Part shown: piece after piece, positions 15,900 through 25,949 of the stretch
Layout: each line of letters starts with the position of its first letter
How positions within the stretch are numbered: the stretch's first letter is position 1
Source of the DNA: Acidothermus sp.
GTDB taxonomy: Bacteria; Actinomycetota; Actinomycetes; Acidothermales; Acidothermaceae
Reading direction: 5' to 3'
NCBI GenBank assembly: GCA_023512015.1
Contig: JAIMAI010000012.1
Location: 1-63,804, forward strand
DNA length: 63,804 nucleotides
Translations under genes and position numbers: made by a program
Notes under the pieces: generated by a model
The model's database searches: none
Seen by the model: the letters and a program-made list of their open reading frames with translations, nothing else
Told to the model about the DNA's origin: nothing

Positions 15900-17888
15900 T
15901 CAGCTTGCTGCGCGCCTGCCGCGCCGGCTGCGCAGGTAATCGCTCACGACGTAATCCCCGAGTTTGTCGCCGGACGGCGCGAACACCCGTCCCCCGTTGC
16001 GTTTGGCCAGGAGGTCCACGAATTCCACCAGGCCCGGATCGTCGGCCAGCATGAAAACGTTGAGGGTGGCTCCGCGGCGGGTCATCTTATCCACCTCGGC
16101 CAACGTGAGGGCGATGGTCTGCCGGGACGGTGGCCAATCGAAGGCGTAATCACCGTCGGGGAGCAGGTGGGCGGTCGGCTCACCGTCGGTCACCACCATG
16201 ACCACCGGCTCGTATTCGGGATGGCGGTCGAGGAAACGGCCCGCAATGAGCAGCGCGTGCTGCAGGTTGGTCCCCTGTACCATCTCGGCATCCAGGGCGG
16301 CAAGGTCCGTGGGTTTGAGCACCCGAGCGTAGTTCGAGAATCCTATGATCTGCAGGGCGTCTTGCGGGAAACGCGTCGTCACAAGGGAATGAAGTGCGAG
16401 GGCGGTAGTCTTCGCCGCACCCCAGGTGCCGCGGAGCGTCATCGACCAGGAGAGGTCGACCAGCAGACAGACCGCAGCCGCGGTACGGCGTTCGGTTTCG
16501 ACCACTTCGAAATCCTCGACGGCAAGGCGCACCGAGCGTCGTCCGCGAGCCGGACGGTGGGTGGCCGCCCCGCGCAGGATGGCGTTCCGAACCGTTCGGA
16601 CCACGTCGATGGGCTGCTCGTCGCCGAATTCCCACGGTCGTGATGCCCCGGTGAGTTCCCCAGCGGCACCGGCCCGAGGCGCGTCGTGGTCGCCGTACCG
16701 GGAAGCCTGAAGCGAGGCGAAGATGCGTCTCAGTGCGGTCGCGCCGAGCCGTCGCACGGCTTTCGGGGTGAGTTCGAGTCGCCCGGCTTCGCGGCGCAAG
16801 TAACCCTGGCGTTCGAGTTCCCGCTCGATTTCTCGGAGTCGTCGGAGGTCGTCGACGGCGGCTCGACCGAGCGCCCGGCGCACGGCCTCCTCGTCGACGT
16901 CGTCGAGGCTCGCTCCCGGGTAGTCCTGGGACAAACTGGCTTCGAGCTCTTCGAGATCCGCCATTTCCTCCAGCACGGAGGTGGCGTCGGGTGCGGACAG
17001 CGGATCGTTGCCGCGGAGTCGCGCGCGGCTCGACCAGTCGAGGTCCGGACGCCGGCGGCGCAGGGCCTCGTTCAACCGTGCCATCTCCGCGGCCAGACCC
17101 ATGTCCTCCATGGCGGTGGCCATGAGCGCGGCAAGTTCTTCCCGTTGTTCGCGGCTCATCGACGCGAGCATGCGTTCCATCGCGGCGGCCCGCCGCGCGA
17201 GTGAATCGACGAGCTCGTCGAGATTTGCGGGATGGTCGGGGAAGAAGTGCCCGTGTTTGGCCATGAACTGCTCGAACTGTTCCTGGGTGTGTTCGCCGCG
17301 TTCGTCGGCGGCGAGCATCTCGTTCAAATCGGCGAGCATATCCTTGACCGCGCGCATCGCCTCGGTTGCCTGCGGTGAGCCTTCGCGCAGTTGCCGTAAG
17401 GCGTCGCGCATTCCGCGGAATTGGGTGTCGAGCACCTCTTCGCGGAGCAGATTCTTCAATTCCTCGTAGGTTTGCCGGGCCTGGGCGCTGCGCCACTGGT
17501 AATCGGAGAGGGCGCGGATCGCGCGGGCGGGATCCGACGGTAAGGCGTCGAGTTCGGCTTCGCGGAGCCGAGCATCATCGCTCGGGTCGGGGAAAAGGGC
17601 GGCGCGTTCCTCCCCGATGGCCTTGTCCAGCAGGGCGCGGGCACGTTCCAAGGTTCCGCCGAACCGTCCCCGCTCGCGCAGCGCTCGGCGCCTTTCCCGT
17701 ACCTGACGCAGTAAATCGTCGGTGCCGCGCAATCCACGTGCGCCGTGACGCAGCAAGCTGCGCAGCGCGTCGGCGGGACTCGATCCGGCCAAAATGTCGT
17801 CGCCGAGTTCGTCGAGGGCGGCCGCCGCGTCGTACGGAGGCGCGAGGGGATCGGGACCGTCGTGGTAGGGGCCGTACCGGTACGCCAC
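15900..17888 (-). CDS. Von Willebrand factor A domain protein, partner of the MoxR-like ATPase
   Basis: A 662-residue protein whose long N-terminal region (to about residue 430) is helical and charged, with heavy Arg/Glu content, and whose C-terminal 200 residues form a VWA domain. The metal-ion site is LLVDLSWSMTLRG (DxSxS), followed by the Thr in MVQGTNLQHAL and the Asp in VVTDGEPTAH. Such proteins pair with AAA+ ATPases of the MoxR/magnesium-chelatase type to remodel or metallate target proteins. The ATPase gene ends 2 nt upstream on the same strand, so the two are cotranscribed. The client is unknown. Confidence 0.9.
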   Translation of the reverse strand: MAYRYGPYHDGPDPLAPPYDAAAALDELGDDILAGSSPADALRSLLRHGARGLRGTDDLLRQVRERRRALRERGRFGGTLERARALLDKAIGEERAALFPDPSDDARLREAELDALPSDPARAIRALSDYQWRSAQARQTYEELKNLLREEVLDTQFRGMRDALRQLREGSPQATEAMRAVKDMLADLNEMLAADERGEHTQEQFEQFMAKHGHFFPDHPANLDELVDSLARRAAAMERMLASMSREQREELAALMATAMEDMGLAAEMARLNEALRRRRPDLDWSSRARLRGNDPLSAPDATSVLEEMADLEELEASLSQDYPGASLDDVDEEAVRRALGRAAVDDLRRLREIERELERQGYLRREAGRLELTPKAVRRLGATALRRIFASLQASRYGDHDAPRAGAAGELTGASRPWEFGDEQPIDVVRTVRNAILRGAATHRPARGRRSVRLAVEDFEVVETERRTAAAVCLLVDLSWSMTLRGTWGAAKTTALALHSLVTTRFPQDALQIIGFSNYARVLKPTDLAALDAEMVQGTNLQHALLIAGRFLDRHPEYEPVVMVVTDGEPTAHLLPDGDYAFDWPPSRQTIALTLAEVDKMTRRGATLNVFMLADDPGLVEFVDLLAKRNGGRVFAPSGDKLGDYVVSDYLRSRRGRRAAS

Positions 17889-17890
17889 GT

Positions 17891-19285
17891 TCAGCCTCCG
17901 TACACCGTCTTCCCCGGGAGTTCGTCCTTGCTCAACCGCCGCATGAGATACAGGCCTTCCAAGGTGAATTCGAGGGCCGCAGCGGCGTGCCCGGGGCTCT
18001 CACCTCCGGTGACGTCGAGGCGTTCCATTATCTTCGCCAGACCCTTGACCGGGCCGATGCGGCGCAGCAGTTCGGACGCCGGAACGAGTTCCCCGCTCTC
18101 GACCGTCTCTCCCTCCTCGAAACGGTCCAGGATTCCGGACAGGTCGGCGTTTCCGAGGCGGGCACGGAACGTCTCCGCGATGGCGCGGCGCAGCAAGTGA
18201 GAAAGCACCTCGTGCTCCCGGCCTTCCTCGCTGACCTCGAATTCCACCTTGCCCTGCAACGTGTCGACGACGGCGGGCAGGTCGCAGACGCGGGCGACCG
18301 GATCGGACTCCCCGGTGAGCGCGGCCCGGCGGAGCGCGGAGGCGGCCACCGTTTCCGCCGCGGCAATAGCGAAACGAGCCGAAATTCCGGAGCGTTGGTC
18401 CACCGCGGGGGATTCGCGGACCAGGCGGGTGAAGCGAGCCAGCACTTCGAGCAGATGCCCGGGAACCGGTGCCGCAAGCTCCGCCTCCTGGACCACGAGG
18501 TCGATCTCGTCGCTCAGGCTCAGCGGGTAATGGGTGCGGATTTCCGCCCCGAACCGGTCCTTGAGGGGGGTGATGATGCGGCCGCGGTTGGTGTAATCCT
18601 CCGGGTTCGCGCTGGCGACGAGCAGAACGTCCAACGGCAGCCGCAGCGCGTATCCCCGAATCTGGATATCCCTTTCCTCCAACACGTTGAGCAGCGAGAC
18701 CTGGATCCGTTCGGCAAGGTCGGGCAATTCGTTGACCGAGAAGATGCCGCGGTTGAAGCGGGGCAGCAGGCCGTAGTGCACGGTCTGCGGATCGCCGAGG
18801 GTGCGCCCCTCGGCCACCTTGATGGGATCGATGTCCCCGATCAGGTCGCCGACGCTGGTGTCCGGCGTCGCCAACTTCTCGCCGTACCGCTCGTCGCGGT
18901 TCTTCCACGCCACCGGCAGCTCGTCGCCGTATTCCGCGGCGAGAGCGACGCAGCGCGCGCAGACCGGACGATACGGGTGGTCGTTGATATCGCAGCCCGC
19001 CACCACCGGCGTCCATTCGTCGAGCAGTCCGACGAGGGTGCGAATCAAGCGGGTCTTGCCCTGTCCACGCTCACCGAGCAGGACGAAATCGTGGCAGGCG
19101 AGGAGAGCCCGCTCGACCTGGGGAAGCACGGTGTCGTCGAATCCCACGATCCCCGGGAAACGAACGTCCCCCGCCCGCATGCGGGCCAGCAGGTTGTCGC
19201 GAATCTCGATTTTGACCGGCTTGTACCGGTGACCGAGCGCACGTAGTTCGGCGAGTGTCGTCGCTTTGGGAGGATTCGTCGTCAC
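17891..19285 (-). CDS. MoxR/magnesium chelatase-type AAA+ ATPase
   Basis: A 464-residue AAA+ protein. The Walker A is LLGERGQGKTRLIRTL (residues about 67-82), the Walker B region is RGIFSVNELPDLAERIQVSLLNVLEER, and the sensor strand is LLVASANPEDYTNRGRI with the arginine finger region LKDRFGAEIRTHYPLS. An insertion between Walker A and B holds CxxC-like cysteines (PVCARCVAL). It is similar to the ChlI/BchI and YifB-like group and to predicted sigma-54-interacting ATPases. With the following VWA gene it forms a two-component protein-remodelling pair. Confidence 0.88.
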   Translation of the reverse strand: MTTNPPKATTLAELRALGHRYKPVKIEIRDNLLARMRAGDVRFPGIVGFDDTVLPQVERALLACHDFVLLGERGQGKTRLIRTLVGLLDEWTPVVAGCDINDHPYRPVCARCVALAAEYGDELPVAWKNRDERYGEKLATPDTSVGDLIGDIDPIKVAEGRTLGDPQTVHYGLLPRFNRGIFSVNELPDLAERIQVSLLNVLEERDIQIRGYALRLPLDVLLVASANPEDYTNRGRIITPLKDRFGAEIRTHYPLSLSDEIDLVVQEAELAAPVPGHLLEVLARFTRLVRESPAVDQRSGISARFAIAAAETVAASALRRAALTGESDPVARVCDLPAVVDTLQGKVEFEVSEEGREHEVLSHLLRRAIAETFRARLGNADLSGILDRFEEGETVESGELVPASELLRRIGPVKGLAKIMERLDVTGGESPGHAAAALEFTLEGLYLMRRLSKDELPGKTVYGG

Positions 19286-19335
19286 TTCTCCGACCCTACG
19301 TCCGACACCTTGATCGCCGGAGGGGAACGGTCATG

Positions 19336-19378
19336 CGGCGCCGTGATCCCGGGCAGTCGGCGCCGTGATCCCGGGCAG
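19336..19378. repeat. Two 21-nt direct repeats, 22-nt period
   Basis: A 21-nt unit beginning CGGCGCCGTGATCCCGGGCA occurs twice in a row (19336-19356 and 19358-19378) in the gap between the divergent ATPase and FIST genes. It could hold operator sites; no palindrome larger than CCCGGG is seen inside the unit. Confidence 0.9.
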
Positions 19379-19411
19379 CTTCGGACGGCGGGATTCGGCC
19401 ACACTGGGAGC

Positions 19412-20605
19412 GTGGCTCGTTTCGGCGAAGGACTGGCGGCGGACGACGATCTGGTGCGCGCCGCGGAAGCGGCTGCGGTTGCGGCCCGCATCCCCTTGGG
19501 CAGTCACAATCCCGATCTGGCGATGGTGTTCGTCGCCGGCGACGACCCGGAGGAAATCGCGGCGGCGTTGCAGCGGGCAGCGGCCGCCGTTCACGCCCGG
19601 ACAGTGATCGGATGCAGCGCCAGCGGCGTCATAGGAGCAGGTCGGGCGGTCGAACGAGGACGTGCGGTGAGCGTGTGGGCTGGCCTGCTGCCGAGAGTGC
19701 GGGTCCGTGCCTTCCACCTGGAAGTGATTCGCACCCCGCAGGGAATGGCGGTGCTCGGCCTGCCGCCCCTCGATTTCGCCGACAGCGTGGGAATCCTACT
19801 TGCCGATCCCTATTCCTTCCCCGCCGACGGTTTCGTGGAGCAGTCCAACGAGGCGTTCGGGCTTCCGCTGTCGGGAGGTCTTGCGCACGGGCCGCGCGGT
19901 CCGGGATCGACGCGGCTGCTGCTGGACCGGCGTCCGATCGAACGCGGGGCGGTGGGCGTCGTCCTCGGCGGTGATGTCGGGGCGCGGGCGGCGGTGAGCC
20001 AGGGTTGTCGGCCGATCGGGCCGCCGATGACCGTGACGAACGCCTCCGGCAACGTGCTGCTCGAACTCGCCGGCGTTCCTGCGGCCCGCAAACTCGAGCA
20101 GGTTCTCGCCTCGCTTTCTCCCGAAGACCAGGCACTTGCGACCGCGGGTCTGCAGATCGGCGTGGCGATGGATGAATACGCCGACGAGCACGACATGGGG
20201 GATTTCTTGGTCCGCGGCATCGTGGGCCTCGACGCCGGCCGCAGCGGGCTGGTGATCGGCGATATCGTCTCGGTCGGTCGCACCGTGCGGTTCCACGTCC
20301 GCGACGCGGCGAGTGCGGACGACGACCTGCGGGCGACCGCGAAACGGGTGCAGGAGGATTTCCCCGTCGTCCACTCGGTGCTTTTGTTCAGCTGCAACGG
20401 CCGAGGTTCGGCGATGTTCGCGGACCCTGCCCACGATGTCACCACACTTCGGCACATTCTCCGCACCGACGTGGTGAGCGGCTTCTTCGCCGCAGGGGAG
20501 ATCGGCCCGGTCGGGGGGTCGAACCACGTGCACGGCTTCTCGGCGTCCATGGTGGCCTTCGGCGACCCGTACGAGGAAAGCGACGGCGCCTTCGACGAGG
20601 ACTGA
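19412..20605 (+). CDS. FIST domain sensory protein
   Basis: A 397-residue protein with an N-terminal FIST domain and a C-terminal FIST_C domain, found in bacterial signal-transduction proteins and thought to bind small ligands. Markers are PDLAMVFVAGDDPEEIAAALQ and TVIGCSASGVIGAGRAVE at the start, and VHSVLLFSCNGRGSAMF and SGFFAAGEIGPVGG near the end, which are typical of the FIST_C module. There is no transmembrane helix and no output domain, so it probably works with a separate partner. GTG 19412 is chosen since homology begins here and CACACT stands 6 nt before it; a longer frame begins at 19310. Confidence 0.87.
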   Translation: MARFGEGLAADDDLVRAAEAAAVAARIPLGSHNPDLAMVFVAGDDPEEIAAALQRAAAAVHARTVIGCSASGVIGAGRAVERGRAVSVWAGLLPRVRVRAFHLEVIRTPQGMAVLGLPPLDFADSVGILLADPYSFPADGFVEQSNEAFGLPLSGGLAHGPRGPGSTRLLLDRRPIERGAVGVVLGGDVGARAAVSQGCRPIGPPMTVTNASGNVLLELAGVPAARKLEQVLASLSPEDQALATAGLQIGVAMDEYADEHDMGDFLVRGIVGLDAGRSGLVIGDIVSVGRTVRFHVRDAASADDDLRATAKRVQEDFPVVHSVLLFSCNGRGSAMFADPAHDVTTLRHILRTDVVSGFFAAGEIGPVGGSNHVHGFSASMVAFGDPYEESDGAFDED

Positions 20606-20663
20606 CCTCGGCCGGAGAGCTGGTTTGCGACCGGCTGCCGAGAATGCTTCGCCTGCCGGCCCG

Positions 20664-22277
20664 TCAGTGGGCCGCGGTGTCGGCGCCGACGACTTCCGCG
20701 GTAGCGGGTGGAATCTCAGCCCCGCGTGCCAAACCGGAGCGGCGGGACAGCTTCTTTTCGGGGAGGAAGCAGACCAGCACGAAGCCGAGTACCGCCAACG
20801 GGATCGCCGCGGCGAAGGTGAGGCCGATCGCATGTACCCATGCGTGGTCGAACAGTCCCTTGACGGCGGCAGGGATCGGTGCCCCACCGGTTGCGGATGT
20901 TCCCTTGTCGAGGGCCGCGATCAGAGTGGCGCGGATATCCGGTGTGGCGTGGACGCGGACGTAGGAGGTGAGCGCGTTCGTCGCGATCGCTCCGAAAACC
21001 GCTACCCCGAGCGAGCTTCCCATGCTGCGGAAGAAAGCGTTCGAACTGGTCGCCACCCCCAGATCCGAGTAGGGGACGGCGTTTTGGATGGCGAGTACCA
21101 GGACCTGCATGATGCAGCCCATTCCGGCGCCGAGGAGCACGATTTCCCCGGCCAGTTGGAGATAGGAGGTGCCCACTTTGATGAAGCTGAGCAGCGCGAA
21201 GGCGACGGCCACCAGTGCCATGCCCACGATGGGGAAAATCTTGTACCGGCCGGTGGCGGTAATGATGCGTCCGCTGCCGATCGAGGTGACGAGGACGCCG
21301 ACCATGAGCGGCAGCAGTTGCAGTCCGGAGACCGTCGGGGAGGAGCCTTTCACGTTCTGCAAATAGACCGGCAGGAACACTACCGAGCCGAACATGGCGA
21401 AGCCGAGGATGAATCCTCCCGCGTTGGAGACGTTGAAGGTGCGGTTGCGGAAGAGTCGGAGCGGCAGGATGGGTTCGCTTGCCTTGCGTTCCACTGCGAC
21501 GAAGGCGGCGAAGAGGACGGCACCGATGATGAAAAGCCCGATGATTTGCGGAGAACCCCAGGCGTAACCGCCGTTGCCCGCCTTTCCGCCGAGGGACAAC
21601 GCGAGCAACACGGCCGACGTCGCGAGTACGAGAACACCGGCCCCGAGGTAGTCCACCTTGTGGTCGCGCCGGTGGAACGGGATGTTCAATACCGCGCTGG
21701 TCACCACCAGCGCCACCGCACCCAGCGGCAGGTTGATGTAGAAAACCCACCGCCAGCTCAGCGCGTCGGTGAACCATCCTCCGAGCAGGGGACCGATGAC
21801 GCTCGACAGTCCGAAGACCGCACCGAAATAACCCTGGTAGCGGCCACGCTCCCGCGGTGGGATGACGTCTCCGACGATCGCCATCGCGAGGGTGATGAGC
21901 CCACCGGCTCCGATTCCTTGGATCGCGCGCGTAACGATCAGCTCGATCATGTTCTGGCTTGCTCCGGCCAGGGCCGAGCCGATCAGGAAGATGACGATGG
22001 CCAGTTGGAATATCTTCTTGCGGCCGTAGAGGTCCGAAATCTTCCCGTACAGCGGTGTAGCCGCGGTGGAGGTGAGCAGATAGGCGGTGACCACCCACGC
22101 CAGATGCTGCTGGCCCCCGAGATCCCCGGTGATGCGGGGGAGGGCGGTCGCGACGATGGTCTGGTCGAGGGCCGCGAGCAGCATCCCCACCATGAGTCCG
22201 GAAAGGACGACGAGGATCTGCCGGTGGCTCATCTGAGTGGGCGGCGGGGTTGCCTCGGTCACGGTCGTGTCGGCCAT
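20664..22277 (-). CDS. DHA2-family (14-TM) drug:proton antiporter
   Basis: A 537-residue MFS exporter with 14 predicted helices. It begins [22 protein letters not shown] and continues [13 protein letters not shown], with the D-Q-T-I motif diagnostic of EmrB/QacA-type pumps. The loop [14 protein letters not shown] matches the MFS signature, and [25 protein letters not shown] and [10 protein letters not shown] (antiporter motif C) follow. It exports toxic hydrophobic compounds at the expense of the proton gradient. The MarR regulator gene overlaps its start by 1 nt and precedes it, so the pair is a classic regulator-pump operon. Confidence 0.93.
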   Translation of the reverse strand: MADTTVTEATPPPTQMSHRQILVVLSGLMVGMLLAALDQTIVATALPRITGDLGGQQHLAWVVTAYLLTSTAATPLYGKISDLYGRKKIFQLAIVIFLIGSALAGASQNMIELIVTRAIQGIGAGGLITLAMAIVGDVIPPRERGRYQGYFGAVFGLSSVIGPLLGGWFTDALSWRWVFYINLPLGAVALVVTSAVLNIPFHRRDHKVDYLGAGVLVLATSAVLLALSLGGKAGNGGYAWGSPQIIGLFIIGAVLFAAFVAVERKASEPILPLRLFRNRTFNVSNAGGFILGFAMFGSVVFLPVYLQNVKGSSPTVSGLQLLPLMVGVLVTSIGSGRIITATGRYKIFPIVGMALVAVAFALLSFIKVGTSYLQLAGEIVLLGAGMGCIMQVLVLAIQNAVPYSDLGVATSSNAFFRSMGSSLGVAVFGAIATNALTSYVRVHATPDIRATLIAALDKGTSATGGAPIPAAVKGLFDHAWVHAIGLTFAAAIPLAVLGFVLVCFLPEKKLSRRSGLARGAEIPPATAEVVGADTAAH

Positions 22278-22825
22278 CAGCGGATCTCCTTAGCGGGTCG
22301 TGGGGTTGTCGCGAGGTGTGCGGTTGCGGGAGGGGGTGGCTCGGCAGGCGGATGCGGAGATCGGCCGCCGACCGGGCCGTCTGCTGCGAGGACCGCGCCG
22401 AGGTCGGTTCCGAGCCGGTGCAACAGGACGGCGAGGGTGTCGACGTCCCGCTGAGACCAGTCGCGCACGGCGCGGGTGAGGGCGTCGGCGAGCTGGTGGA
22501 CGACGGCGTCGAGTTCTGCCTCGCCCGCCGGGGTGATTCTCAGACGTCGAGCACGCCGGTCCTCGGGGTCGTTGAGGACGTCGCAGAAGCCGCCGGTGAT
22601 GAGCGGCTGCACTTGCCTGCTCACCGTGGAGACGTCGAGGTGGACGGCGGCCGCGAGCTCGGAGAGCCGTAAGGGCCCCAGCTCGCGGAGCATGCCGAGC
22701 AGGACGTACCCGGATTTGTCGCAGGCGCTTCGGACCCGAGTCTGGCGTAACCGATAGGCGTTGCGGACCACGGTGTAGAGGGCGGTTATCAGATCGCGGA
22801 TCCGATGCGAATCAGTTGCTTGCAT
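22277..22825 (-). CDS. MarR-family transcriptional regulator
   Basis: A 182-residue winged-helix regulator. The core reads [20 protein letters not shown] followed by [18 protein letters not shown] (recognition helix) and the wing [18 protein letters not shown]. The Pro-rich C-terminal tail is unusual. It presumably represses itself and the DHA2 pump that follows without a gap. The start at ATG 22825 is chosen because [16 protein letters not shown] begins the family homology and because an inverted repeat operator overlaps the codon; the longer frame (22963) would run into the divergent ilvA promoter. Confidence 0.88.
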   Translation of the reverse strand: MQATDSHRIRDLITALYTVVRNAYRLRQTRVRSACDKSGYVLLGMLRELGPLRLSELAAAVHLDVSTVSRQVQPLITGGFCDVLNDPEDRRARRLRITPAGEAELDAVVHQLADALTRAVRDWSQRDVDTLAVLLHRLGTDLGAVLAADGPVGGRSPHPPAEPPPPATAHLATTPRPAKEIR

Positions 22826-22834
22826 CACGCAACT
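22814..22834. promoter_or_regulatory. Candidate MarR operator
   Basis: An inverted repeat AGTTGC-N9-GCAACT spans the start codon of the marR gene. Its size and its location between the divergent marR-pump and ilvA genes are as expected for autoregulation. Confidence 0.45.
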
Positions 22835-22917
22835 AGTAAACATGAAGATCGCCAACTTGTCGAATCGGGTACCCCCGATCGTCGTTGCGGCCCCGCCGAT
22901 CGTGTGAGACTGGCGCC

Positions 22918-24153
22918 GTGCTGGGTCCCGACGATCCCCCCGAGAGGTGGGTGCATGCGGCACGGGATGCCGCCGCGCTCCTGGACGGGGTGGCCAGGCG
23001 AACCCCCGTGGAACGTTCCCGTGAGGCGCTCGTCGGACACGAAGTCTTCGTCAAATGCGAGAACCTCCAACGCGGTGGCTCCTTCAAGATTCGCGGTGCG
23101 TACGTGCGGATCGCACGGTTGTCGGCCGCGGAGCGGGCCCGCGGGGTGGTCGCCGCGAGTGCCGGCAACCACGCCCAAGGGGTAGCGCTCGCGGCCAAAT
23201 TGCTGGACACCCGCGCCGTGGTTTTCATGCCTCGCGGCGCCTCGCTGCCGAAAATCGCCGCTACCCGCGGCTACGGTGCCGACGTCCGTCTCGTGGGGAC
23301 GTCGGTCGACGACGCGCTTGCGGCGGCCGAGGAATTCGCGAGGGACACCGGCGCCGTGCTCATCCACCCGTTCGACCACCCGGACATCGTTTGCGGGCAG
23401 GCGACGATCGGCCTGGAAATCCTCGAGCAATGCCCGCAGGTCCGCACCGTCGTGGTCGGCGCCGGCGGCGGCGGCCTTGCGGCCGGGATCGGCGTGGTCA
23501 TCAAAGCGCTGCGGCCCGAGGTGAGGGTGGTCGCGGTCCAAGCCGAAAAAGCCGCCGCGCTCGCCCGATCCGTGCGGGCCGGGAGCGTCGTCCAGCTCTC
23601 CGATGTGGCCACGATCGCGGATGGGATAGCGGTCGGTCACCCCGGTCGGCTCACCGTGCCGATGGTCTCCCGCTACGTCGACGAGATCCGCACGGTGAGC
23701 GAGGAGTCGCTGGCGCACGCTGTCTTGGCATTCCTGGAGCGGGCCAAATTGGTCGTCGAACCGGCGGGGGCCGCCGGGCTCGCCGCGATGCTGGACGATC
23801 CCGGAGCTTTCCCGCCGCCCGTGGTCGTCGTCGCCTCGGGTGGGAACGTCGATCCGATTCTCTTGGTCCGAATCCTTCGCCACGGCTTGGCCGCCGCCGG
23901 TCGGTATCTCAGCTTCGAGGTCACTCTGCCCGACCGTCCGGGTGCGCTGGCCGGCTTGCTCCGCACCCTCGCGGACGCCGAGGCGAACGTGTTGGACGTC
24001 GTCCACGAGCGCACCCGGGCCAGCCTCGCCATCGACGAGGTCGAGGTGGCGCTTCAGGTGGAGACCCGCGGACCGGAGCATTCCCGCGAGGTCCTCGCGA
24101 CGCTCACGTCACTGGGGTATCTCCCGGACGGCGCCGGGCCGGCTGCTTCGTGA
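22918..24153 (+). CDS. ilvA: Threonine ammonia-lyase (threonine dehydratase)
   Basis: A 411-residue PLP enzyme that deaminates threonine to 2-oxobutanoate, the first step towards isoleucine. GGSFKIRGAYVRIARL holds the PLP lysine, SAGNHAQGVALAAKL the substrate loop and VVGAGGGGLAAGIGV the glycine-rich phosphate loop. A single ACT-like domain at the end (LPDRPGALAGLLRTLADAE) resembles the TdcB/IlvA1 type found in actinobacteria. GTG 22918 is chosen; GAGACT at 22906-22911 lies 6 nt before it and no ribosome site is present, so a leaderless mRNA is likely. It is divergent from the marR operon. Confidence 0.92.
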   Translation: MLGPDDPPERWVHAARDAAALLDGVARRTPVERSREALVGHEVFVKCENLQRGGSFKIRGAYVRIARLSAAERARGVVAASAGNHAQGVALAAKLLDTRAVVFMPRGASLPKIAATRGYGADVRLVGTSVDDALAAAEEFARDTGAVLIHPFDHPDIVCGQATIGLEILEQCPQVRTVVVGAGGGGLAAGIGVVIKALRPEVRVVAVQAEKAAALARSVRAGSVVQLSDVATIADGIAVGHPGRLTVPMVSRYVDEIRTVSEESLAHAVLAFLERAKLVVEPAGAAGLAAMLDDPGAFPPPVVVVASGGNVDPILLVRILRHGLAAAGRYLSFEVTLPDRPGALAGLLRTLADAEANVLDVVHERTRASLAIDEVEVALQVETRGPEHSREVLATLTSLGYLPDGAGPAAS

Positions 24154-24191
24154 ACGTTCGCCGTGCAGGATCCGGGGTCGCCGTTCGGCGC

Positions 24192-24680
24192 TCAGCCGGT
24201 GAAGGGTTTGGCGTCGACCACCGTGACCCGCATGGACGCACCGGTGGGCAGCGAATAGCTCACGGTGTCGCCGACCTTCTTGCCGAGCAGCGCGGTTCCG
24301 AGTGGTGAATTCGGCGAATACACGTCGATTTTGGCTGCGGTTTCCTCCCGGGAACCGAGCAGGAACGCGAGCTCTTCGCCGTCCTCGTAGCGGACCGTCA
24401 CCACCATGCCCGGTTCGACGACGCCGTCGTCCGCGGGCGGCTCTCCGACCTTGGCATTCTCCAGGATTTGGCGGAGTTGGCGAATACGTGCTTCGATCTT
24501 GCCTTGTTCTTCTTTCGCCGCGTGGTATCCGCCGTTCTCCCGGAGATCTCCCTCGGCACGGGCAGCCTCGATCTTCTTCGCGATTTCCGCACGCACCGGG
24601 CCGATCAATTCGTTGTACTCGGCGGTCAGCCGGTCGTAGGCCTCCTGGGTCAGCCACGTCGTGGTTGGCTCGGCCACCAT
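24192..24680 (-). CDS. greA: Transcription elongation factor GreA
   Basis: A 162-residue GreA. The coiled-coil tip carries the catalytic acidic pair in [20 protein letters not shown], which inserts into the RNA polymerase secondary channel and triggers cleavage of backtracked RNA. The C-terminal FKBP-like domain ends [23 protein letters not shown] 24680 is preceded by GGAGGAGC. The typical length is 158-165 residues, so the longer frame reaching 24902 is rejected. It is divergent from mca, an arrangement common in actinobacteria. Confidence 0.95.
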   Translation of the reverse strand: MVAEPTTTWLTQEAYDRLTAEYNELIGPVRAEIAKKIEAARAEGDLRENGGYHAAKEEQGKIEARIRQLRQILENAKVGEPPADDGVVEPGMVVTVRYEDGEELAFLLGSREETAAKIDVYSPNSPLGTALLGKKVGDTVSYSLPTGASMRVTVVDAKPFTG

Positions 24681-24837
24681 GCTCCTCCGTGGGGATGACA
24701 GGACCACATGCGGACGTTCAAAGGATTCATCAGCCAGGCTACCAACGCCGCTGGTGTTGGTGCGACGGCAGAATGGGGAGGCGAGAACGGTCGAGGCGAT
24801 CGACGGGAGACGCCGACCGGCGGAAAGGAAGAGAGCT

Positions 24838-25701
24838 TTGGATCTCCGTCTGATGGCCGTGCATGCCCATCCGGACGACGAATCCAGCAAAGGCGCGGCC
24901 ACGATGGCGCGTTACGTCGCCGAGGGTGTGGACGTGGTCGTCGTGACCCTGACGGGCGGAGAGCGCGGCTCGATCCTCAATCCGGCCATGGACCGACCCG
25001 AAATCCGACGCGACATCGCGGCGGTGCGGCGGCGCGAAATGGCCGAAGCCGAGCGCATCCTGGGGGTGCGCCACCGTTGGCTCGGCTTCATCGACTCGGG
25101 TTTCCCCGAGGGCGATCCTCCGCCTCCGCTCCCTGAGGACTGCCTGGCTCGGCAGCCCCTCGACGAGGTGACCCGGACGTTGGTGGCGGTGGTCCGGGAG
25201 GAACGACCCCACGTGATCCTCACCTACGACGAAACCGGCGGATACCCGCATCCCGATCACGTCGTCTGCCATCAGGTGAGTGTGGCCGCTTTCGACGCCG
25301 CGGGCGACCCCGATCGGTATCCGGACGCCGGGGTTCCCTGGCAGCCGTTCAAGCTCTACTACCACCGCACGTTTCATCGCGACCGGGCGCTGGCGCTGCA
25401 CCACGCGATGCTCGAACGCGGATTGCCGTCGCCCTACGAGGATCGGTTGGCTCATCTCGCCGAAGAGGACCGGCCGATCACCACCAGGATCGCCTGCGCG
25501 GAGTATTTCCCGGTGCGGGACGCCGCGCTGCTGGCACACGCGACACAGATCGACCCGAACGGTTCGTGGTTCGCCGTCCCCCGCGACCTGGAAGCCGTGG
25601 TGTGGCCGACGGAGGATTTCGAGCTTGCGCGCTCTTTGGTCCCGACGACGATTCCCGAAGATGATTTGTTCTGCGGTATCCGTGAGGAGGTCCGCGCATG
25701 A
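24838..25701 (+). CDS. mca: Mycothiol S-conjugate amidase
   Basis: A 287-residue zinc amidase of the LmbE/PIG-L fold that cleaves mycothiol-drug conjugates to release a mercapturic acid. The zinc site is [20 protein letters not shown] together with the second motif [13 protein letters not shown]. Compared with the deacetylase MshB encoded in this window at 47153, it has the longer C-terminal region with WFAVPRDL typical of Mca. Start TTG 24838 follows a GGAAAGGAAG site by a normal distance; ATG 24853 is an alternative. It overlaps the small membrane protein gene by 4 nt. Confidence 0.93.
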   Translation: MDLRLMAVHAHPDDESSKGAATMARYVAEGVDVVVVTLTGGERGSILNPAMDRPEIRRDIAAVRRREMAEAERILGVRHRWLGFIDSGFPEGDPPPPLPEDCLARQPLDEVTRTLVAVVREERPHVILTYDETGGYPHPDHVVCHQVSVAAFDAAGDPDRYPDAGVPWQPFKLYYHRTFHRDRALALHHAMLERGLPSPYEDRLAHLAEEDRPITTRIACAEYFPVRDAALLAHATQIDPNGSWFAVPRDLEAVVWPTEDFELARSLVPTTIPEDDLFCGIREEVRA

Positions 25702-25949
25702 CCAACCTGGTGACCACGTGTGCCACCCCCCTGCTCCCCGCGCTCGCCGACCCACGCTTTTTCGCGGCCAATCCGACCAAGAGTCCGAACGGCGGGTTGG
25801 GCCTCCTGGTGGTGCTCTTGCTGGCGGTCGCCGTGTATTTCCTGTTCCGCTCGATGAACAAGCACCTGAAGAAAGCCGCCAGCTTGCGGGACGACGACCA
25901 CGGTGACGGGCGCGGTGATGCCCCTCCTCCACGACCGGATGGACGGTGA
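25698..25949 (+). CDS. Small single-pass membrane protein linked to mca
   Basis: An 83-residue protein with one transmembrane helix ([21 protein letters not shown], about residues 33-53) and a hydrophilic tail rich in Lys, Asp and Pro. ATG 25698 overlaps the Mca stop (ATGA) and its own stop overlaps the ogt start, so the three genes are translationally coupled. Similar small proteins follow mca in other actinobacteria, from memory. The function is not known; an inner-membrane anchor or partner of Mca is possible. Confidence 0.8.
   Translation: MTNLVTTCATPLLPALADPRFFAANPTKSPNGGLGLLVVLLLAVAVYFLFRSMNKHLKKAASLRDDDHGDGRGDAPPPRPDGR

Noticed and set aside
24178-24190. Hairpin between ilvA and greA as terminator
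   Set aside because: The stem is only 5 bp with a 2-nt loop, too weak to support.
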